From assembly GCA_022510505.1 (NCBI GenBank), contig JAFLTL010000014.1:1-57558 (forward strand): a stretch of DNA of 57,558 nucleotides, given 5' to 3'. The notes under the pieces are model-generated. The model had not been told where the DNA came from and ran no database searches. It saw only the letters and a list, made by a program, of their open reading frames with translations. This document shows positions 54,142-57,558 of the stretch, piece by piece; the first letter of the stretch is position 1; each line of letters starts with the position of its first letter. The translations under genes were made by a program, and so were the position numbers. This stretch comes from Muribaculaceae bacterium. Its GTDB lineage: Bacteria; Bacteroidota; Bacteroidia; Bacteroidales; Muribaculaceae.

Positions 54142-55475
54142 TGACCAGCATTGCGAATGCTCCCTTTGGCAAAAGACAATTGTGGATTGTCATTGTCAGC
54201 AGCATGGAGCAAATCATCGGCGCCGGGCTTTCGACCTTGGCAGGAATAATCATTCCGATGATCAATTTATTAAGACATCCCGAGTTATCATCGGGATTGC
54301 AAGGTCTGGCCGGTGCATCCGGATTAATAGGCATAGCAATAGGGTCGCCAATAATAGGTAGGCTGAGTGATAAATACGGATATCTGTTCTTCTTCCGTCT
54401 GTGTCCATTAATAATCATAGCCGGTTCGCTGTTAGTTTATTTTATCGATGATATCGGTTGGACTATCCTTGGATTGTTCATAACAGGTTTTGGTGTCGGA
54501 GGAGGTTATAGTCTGGACTCGGCCTATATCTCCGAACTAATGCCTGATCGCTGGAAGTCGACAATGGTTGGAGTTGCCAAGGCATCCTCTTCACTAGGCT
54601 TTATTGGTGTGGCAGCTTTGAGTTATGTCATACTGAAAGGTGACCCCATGGCTAAGGAATGGCCGGTTCTGGCATTGTTAATCACGGCACTTGGGATTAT
54701 CGCCTTCTTGATGAGAATCAGTTGGGCCGAATCACCCCAGTGGAGTTATCGTCATAAAGGAATAGCAAGTGCTCAAAAAGACTTGGAAAAATTTTTTGGA
54801 AATCAAATTACTTTCACTCCCCCTGTGACCTCTCCGGTTGTGCAAAACAACAGTTATTGGTCACTTTTCAAAGGAGAAAACCTAAACAGGGTAATCTTTA
54901 GCGGTATTCCCTGGGCTTGCGAAGGTGTAGGAGTCTATGGTGTCGGAGTCTTTTTGCCTATTCTTGTCATGTCGCTGGGACTGGAGAATCCCCATCTTTC
55001 GGGGATGCCTAAAATAACTGACTCGGTCGTGTTGACAGCCATTATCAACTGTTTTATACTGGTTGGATTTGTAGTGGGCATTTTGATGTTATCCCATTTT
55101 AAACATTATAAGATGCTTGTTCAAGGATTTATATGGGCAGCGATCGGTTTGGGCATTATTTTGATTTCCCATCTTTGTCATTTTCCGGTAGCGATTTCCT
55201 TGATAGGATTTCTTTTGTTCGAATTCTTCCTCAATATTGGTCCGCACCTTATTACCTTCATCATTCCTCCCAAAGTGTTTGCTGCTGCCGACCGGGCAGC
55301 CGGTAATGGCATTGCAGCATTCCTGGGAAAAGTCGGTGCAATAGGGGGAGTATTCCTGATGCCATGGCTTTTAAAGCTTGGTGGGATTACACTCGTATTG
55401 ATAGTTTGCATTGGTTTCAATTTGCTTGGCGCATTGATTTCTGCAATATATGGACGAAAACTCTTCAATGAATAA
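54141..55475 (+). CDS. MFS transporter coupled to the acyl-ligase
   Basis: From the ATG at 54141 the protein has 444 residues with about twelve membrane helices. The MFS loop 2-3 motif is visible in GRLSDKYGYLFFFRLCPL, and loop 4-5 has GVGGGYSLDSAYISELMPDRWKS, similar to the sugar/organic-solute branch. The substrate is unknown. One-base overlap with the ligase gene makes functional pairing likely, as in pairs where a carrier brings in a substrate for activation. A TTG at 54138 gives one extra residue. Confidence 0.88.
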   Translation: MTSIANAPFGKRQLWIVIVSSMEQIIGAGLSTLAGIIIPMINLLRHPELSSGLQGLAGASGLIGIAIGSPIIGRLSDKYGYLFFFRLCPLIIIAGSLLVYFIDDIGWTILGLFITGFGVGGGYSLDSAYISELMPDRWKSTMVGVAKASSSLGFIGVAALSYVILKGDPMAKEWPVLALLITALGIIAFLMRISWAESPQWSYRHKGIASAQKDLEKFFGNQITFTPPVTSPVVQNNSYWSLFKGENLNRVIFSGIPWACEGVGVYGVGVFLPILVMSLGLENPHLSGMPKITDSVVLTAIINCFILVGFVVGILMLSHFKHYKMLVQGFIWAAIGLGIILISHLCHFPVAISLIGFLLFEFFLNIGPHLITFIIPPKVFAAADRAAGNGIAAFLGKVGAIGGVFLMPWLLKLGGITLVLIVCIGFNLLGALISAIYGRKLFNE

Positions 55476-55529
55476 AAACAATATCGAATCTAAATTGTTA
55501 ATATTTTAAATAATTAAAAAGAAAAGATC

Positions 55530-55706
55530 ATGGCACGTTCTGAAACTAATAATGAGAGAAAAGCTCGCGGAGCAAAGATTTTGTGGACAATAATTCTTCT
55601 TTGCATTCTAGGTGGAGCAGTTACAGGTTTATGGTTTTTCATGAAAGGAGATGCAAAACACATTGAACATCAGGAACAAGTAGATGGACCCTCTGATCGC
55701 GTTTAA
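55530..55706 (+). CDS. 58-residue single-helix membrane peptide
   Basis: This short frame starts at an ATG 54 nt after the MFS gene and reads a charged N-terminus (MARSETNNERKARGAK), one membrane helix ILWTIILLCILGGAVTGLWF, and a polar tail. The pattern and the AT-rich leader before it suggest a real small protein. No family is recognised and its function is unknown. Confidence 0.6.
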   Translation: MARSETNNERKARGAKILWTIILLCILGGAVTGLWFFMKGDAKHIEHQEQVDGPSDRV

Positions 55707-55759
55707 TTTTTTCTCTCGGAATTTTTAAACACGATTTACTCAAAAAAACAAAATAGATA

Positions 55760-55789
55760 TTGCGCAATAAAAAAAATTGGCTACCTTTG
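55760..55789 (+). promoter_or_regulatory. Promoter of tRNA-Phe
   Basis: -7 box TACCTTTG at 55782-55789 with TTG at 55760-55762 and a 19-nt spacer. It is about 45 nt before the mature tRNA start. Confidence 0.75.
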
Positions 55790-55833
55790 CAGCGTTAAAA
55801 GGTAGTCAACCTTTTTTTCAATATTTTAATGAT

Positions 55834-55906
55834 GGTGTCATAGCTCAGTTGGTAGAGCAAAGGACTGAAAATCCTTGTGTCCCCGGTTCGATTCCTGGTG
55901 ACACCA
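55834..55906 (+). tRNA. tRNA-Phe (anticodon GAA)
   Basis: A 73-nt cloverleaf with a perfect acceptor stem (55834-55840 with 55899-55905) and discriminator A55906. The anticodon stem is 55860-55864 with 55872-55876 and the anticodon GAA is at 55867-55869. The T loop GGTTCGATTCC is standard. CCA is not encoded. Confidence 0.97.
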
Positions 55907-55913
55907 CAAATCG

Positions 55914-55960
55914 AAATCTCTAACTTGTTGAAACACACTCGTTAGAGATTTTATGTTTTA
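55914..55960 (+). terminator. Terminator of tRNA-Phe
   Basis: An 11-bp stem AAATCTCTAAC/GTTAGAGATTT (55914-55924 with 55941-55951) with a 16-nt loop is followed by TATGTTTTA. It starts 8 nt after the tRNA. The remaining sequence to 56113 is AT-rich with no gene I can support. Confidence 0.75.
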
Positions 55961-56113
55961 ACCAAATCCCAAATCTTGTACAACGGTGAGACCACGGATA
56001 GAGATTTTAATATGAAATGAATAATAAAATTTCAATGATATAATTTTCCACTCTTATGTTTAAATAATTTTTATTCCTTCAGGCTTTCCCAGGTTTCATC
56101 TTCAAATTTAATA

Positions 56114-56731
56114 TTATCTGATGAAATGGGTTCTTACGTTGCTCGACAAACGCAACTCTCCCAATTCTTTGCGACCCAAAGCGAGACTCTTTAGAAGATA
56201 TGCCACCGACAATCCAAGATTACGCATTGTCTGTAAGCCCTCAAGGTCTTTCTCGACATCTTCTGCTGTAAATCCATGCACTTCATTCCAATAGGTGCTT
56301 GATGCTATAGGCATGCCACAGATTGTGAAATATTTATTGATGTCATCAAATGCCGAGGTACTGCCGGCCCTTCTAGACGAAACTACTGTGGCTCCCACTT
56401 TCATAACTTTTGAGAACGGAGTACTATAGAACAGTCGGTCAAGAAATGAAATTACTCCTCCATTTGCGTGAGCGTAATAGACAGGAGTACCTACAATCAA
56501 TCCATCGGCTTCTTCAAACAGAGGCGCAGTTTCGTTTACAAGGTCATTGAACACACATTTACCATGTTCACGGCAGTAATTACAACCGATACATCCTCGA
56601 ACAGCTTTATTGCCAACATTTATTATCTGCGATTCAACGCTTTGCGTAGCAAGTGTGTCAGCTACCTCTTTCAACGCTCTGGCTGTGCATCCATTAGGGT
56701 GCGGACTGCCGTTTATCATCAATACTTTCAT
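56114..56731 (-). CDS. Flavodoxin-like NAD(P)H oxidoreductase with a Cys cluster (iron-sulfur flavoprotein type)
   Basis: The 205-residue protein begins MKVLMINGSPHPNGCTARAL, the phosphate loop of NADPH-dependent FMN reductases. It has the cluster CIGCNYCREHGKC (four cysteines), as in iron-sulfur flavoproteins, and GTPVYYAHANGGVISFLDRL in the FMN site. It probably reduces small quinones or other acceptors. The C-terminus ...RTHFIR agrees with relatives I recall. It is the last gene of a small flavin/oxidoreductase cluster. Confidence 0.88.
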   Translation of the reverse strand: MKVLMINGSPHPNGCTARALKEVADTLATQSVESQIINVGNKAVRGCIGCNYCREHGKCVFNDLVNETAPLFEEADGLIVGTPVYYAHANGGVISFLDRLFYSTPFSKVMKVGATVVSSRRAGSTSAFDDINKYFTICGMPIASSTYWNEVHGFTAEDVEKDLEGLQTMRNLGLSVAYLLKSLALGRKELGELRLSSNVRTHFIR

Positions 56732-56845
56732 ACTATCAAATTTTTTCGATTTAACCCTGTCATCCTGCTAAACCATTTGGCACATTTGCTAAACATTTTG
56801 TTAAAAGTCAATAAATATAATATATTCATAAAAAAGTTTACCTTT

Positions 56846-57307
56846 TTATACCTTCTTTATCCAATCTTTTATAGTTACCTCGTTATTCAATAATTTCGGT
56901 TCTTTAAAATCCAGATTGGAGTATTTTTCTTTAAATTCAGTATAAGCTTTTTCGATTGTGCTTTCATATGATGTAGCAAAAAGGAAAATTTCTTTTCCTC
57001 TCAAATCCAACTTTTCTATAAAAGTATAAATCAGGCGAGGAGCTATATACCACCAAATGGGAAAGCCTATGAAAATTCTTTCATAATTTTCTATATCCGA
57101 ATGAATATTTTGAATTTCAGGTCTTGATTCCGGATCATGCTGTTCCTTAAATGTCCTTGACGATTCATTATAACCATCGAGGTCTGATTCCGTGTAGGGA
57201 ATTTCCGGTTTTATTTCCAATACATCGCTGCCAAGGTATTTAGCGATATCATGAGCTGCTTTCCTTGTATGACCTGTTTGAGAAAAAAATACTACAAGAC
57301 TTTTCAT
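56846..57307 (-). CDS. Flavodoxin
   Basis: The 153-residue protein has the phosphate loop FFSQTGHTRKAAHDIAKYL, the aromatic segment GFPIWWYIAPRLIYTFIEKL and FLFATSYESTI, all in flavodoxin order. It has no signal peptide, unlike the lipoprotein flavodoxin at 34117. It is probably a cytoplasmic electron carrier or reductase partner for the neighbouring aldo/keto reductase and iron-sulfur flavoprotein. Confidence 0.88.
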   Translation of the reverse strand: MKSLVVFFSQTGHTRKAAHDIAKYLGSDVLEIKPEIPYTESDLDGYNESSRTFKEQHDPESRPEIQNIHSDIENYERIFIGFPIWWYIAPRLIYTFIEKLDLRGKEIFLFATSYESTIEKAYTEFKEKYSNLDFKEPKLLNNEVTIKDWIKKV

Positions 57308-57322
57308 AGATTAATAATTTGA

Positions 57323-57365
57323 GGAAAGTTCGGATTAAACATTAACGTATCAATCCGAACCTTCC
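57323..57365. repeat. 14-bp imperfect inverted repeat between AKR and flavodoxin genes
   Basis: GGAAAGTTCGGATT (57323-57336) pairs with AATCCGAACCTTCC (57352-57365) except for one position, which is a G-U pair in minus-strand RNA. The centre is 15 nt. No T tract follows on the minus strand, so the hairpin is more likely an intercistronic element than a strong terminator. Confidence 0.6.
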
Positions 57366-57376
57366 GTGCTGAATTT

Positions 57377-57558
57377 TTATTTAATGAACGGAGGCAACGG
57401 GTTAGACCCTTCTGGAAGCGGTCCTACTACTGTATGTGGAAGATAGGATTCGTCAAGATATTTCACCTCCTCAGCTGTCAGTTCCAAATCTACCGACTTA
57501 ATGGCATCTGCAAAGTGATGTGGCTTGGTGGCACCGACAATCGGAGCCGTAACACCTT
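57377..57558 (-). CDS. Aldo/keto reductase, C-terminal part only
   Basis: The 60 residues seen read GVTAPIVGATKPHHFADAIK, then SVDLELTAEEVKYLDESYLP and a tail ending in PPFIK. This is the C-terminal pattern of aldo/keto reductases, with the cofactor-binding PIVGATKP segment. The gene runs off the right edge of the window, so its start and catalytic residues are not visible. Confidence 0.85.
   Translation of the reverse strand, partial: GVTAPIVGATKPHHFADAIKSVDLELTAEEVKYLDESYLPHTVVGPLPEGSNPLPPFIK

Noticed and set aside
55940-56010. Repeat of TAGAGATTTTA after tRNA-Phe as a possible att site
   Set aside because: The copy is only about 11 nt, comes from the terminator arm and not the tRNA end, and no integrase is present.
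56071-56133. Short peptide SSDNIKFEDETWESLKE before a stop, in the gap after the flavoprotein gene
   Set aside because: It looked like a gene remnant or a frameshifted C-terminus, but a stop lies just upstream and the flavoprotein already ends with its usual RTHFIR.
38660-57410. GGGTTAGACCC at both 38664-38674 and near 57399
   Set aside because: The second copy is inside the aldo/keto reductase coding sequence; the match is short and probably chance.
1-57558. CRISPR array, insertion sequence or phage region
   Set aside because: I found no regularly spaced direct repeats, no transposase or integrase motif and no phage structural gene on either strand.

Overview
The window reads as ordinary chromosome of a Bacteroidota bacterium, order Bacteroidales; a Muribaculaceae-like gut organism is my best guess, not a proof. 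The reasons are the Bacteroidota-type promoter box (TAnnTTTG) in front of many genes, the lack of clear Shine-Dalgarno sequences, a PorX-type response regulator with a PglZ domain, a Cbp1-like coiled-coil lipoprotein, an NagZ-type GH3/serine-hydrolase fusion and an orphan FeoB-associated Cys-rich protein. I see no transposase, integrase, phage gene, CRISPR array or rRNA.

Layout, left to right. 1-570: tRNA-Leu(GAG) with a strong terminator, then rpmH with its own promoter. 567-4893 (+): GH3-family adenylate-forming enzyme, porX, tsaE and a biotin ligase, tightly coupled by ATGA overlaps. 4886-12694 (-): an M3 dipeptidase followed by a complete MacAB/TolC-type exporter (ATPase, two permeases, adaptor, outer-membrane factor). 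12793-16273 (+): secreted C1 peptidase, DUF3332 lipoprotein and M23 endopeptidase, ending at a bidirectional terminator shared with pnp. 16363-28866 (-): pnp, the GH3-beta-lactamase-fold lipoprotein, an FdtA/FdtB-like amino-sugar pair, an MBL hydrolase, a membrane metallophosphoesterase with an acyltransferase, and PBP1A. 28969-34060 (-): a five-gene run dsbD-mazG-unknown-topB-small Cys-rich protein. 34117-45304 (-): an exported flavodoxin, a UPF0114 membrane protein with an unusual N-terminal region, a Ca2+ P-type ATPase, the Cbp1-like lipoprotein, rsmI, an acidic unknown, dacB, rnz, mgtE and rsmA. 45344-52338 (-): a small membrane protein, an RND efflux system (adaptor, pump, TolC) and an SGNH hydrolase. 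52486-55706 (+): acyl-adenylate ligase, MFS carrier and a 58-residue membrane peptide. 55760-55960: tRNA-Phe(GAA) as a promoter-tRNA-terminator unit. 56114-57558 (-): an iron-sulfur-type flavoprotein, a flavodoxin and the end of an aldo/keto reductase.

Taken together, most of the window serves the cell envelope: peptidoglycan synthesis and trimming (PBP1A, DacB, M23, NagZ-like fusion), export (two tripartite pumps), extracytoplasmic redox (DsbD, exported flavodoxin) and cation handling (MgtE, Ca-ATPase). RNA maintenance (pnp, rsmA, rsmI, rnz, tsaE, two tRNAs, rpmH) is interleaved.

I did not find a clearly new defence or mobile system. The items most worth a second look are the GH3-PorX-TsaE coupling, the two-domain UPF0114 protein, the orphan Cys-rich protein behind topB, the acyl-ligase/MFS pair, and several strong non-coding palindromes (pnp promoter, Ca-ATPase leader, AKR-flavodoxin gap).
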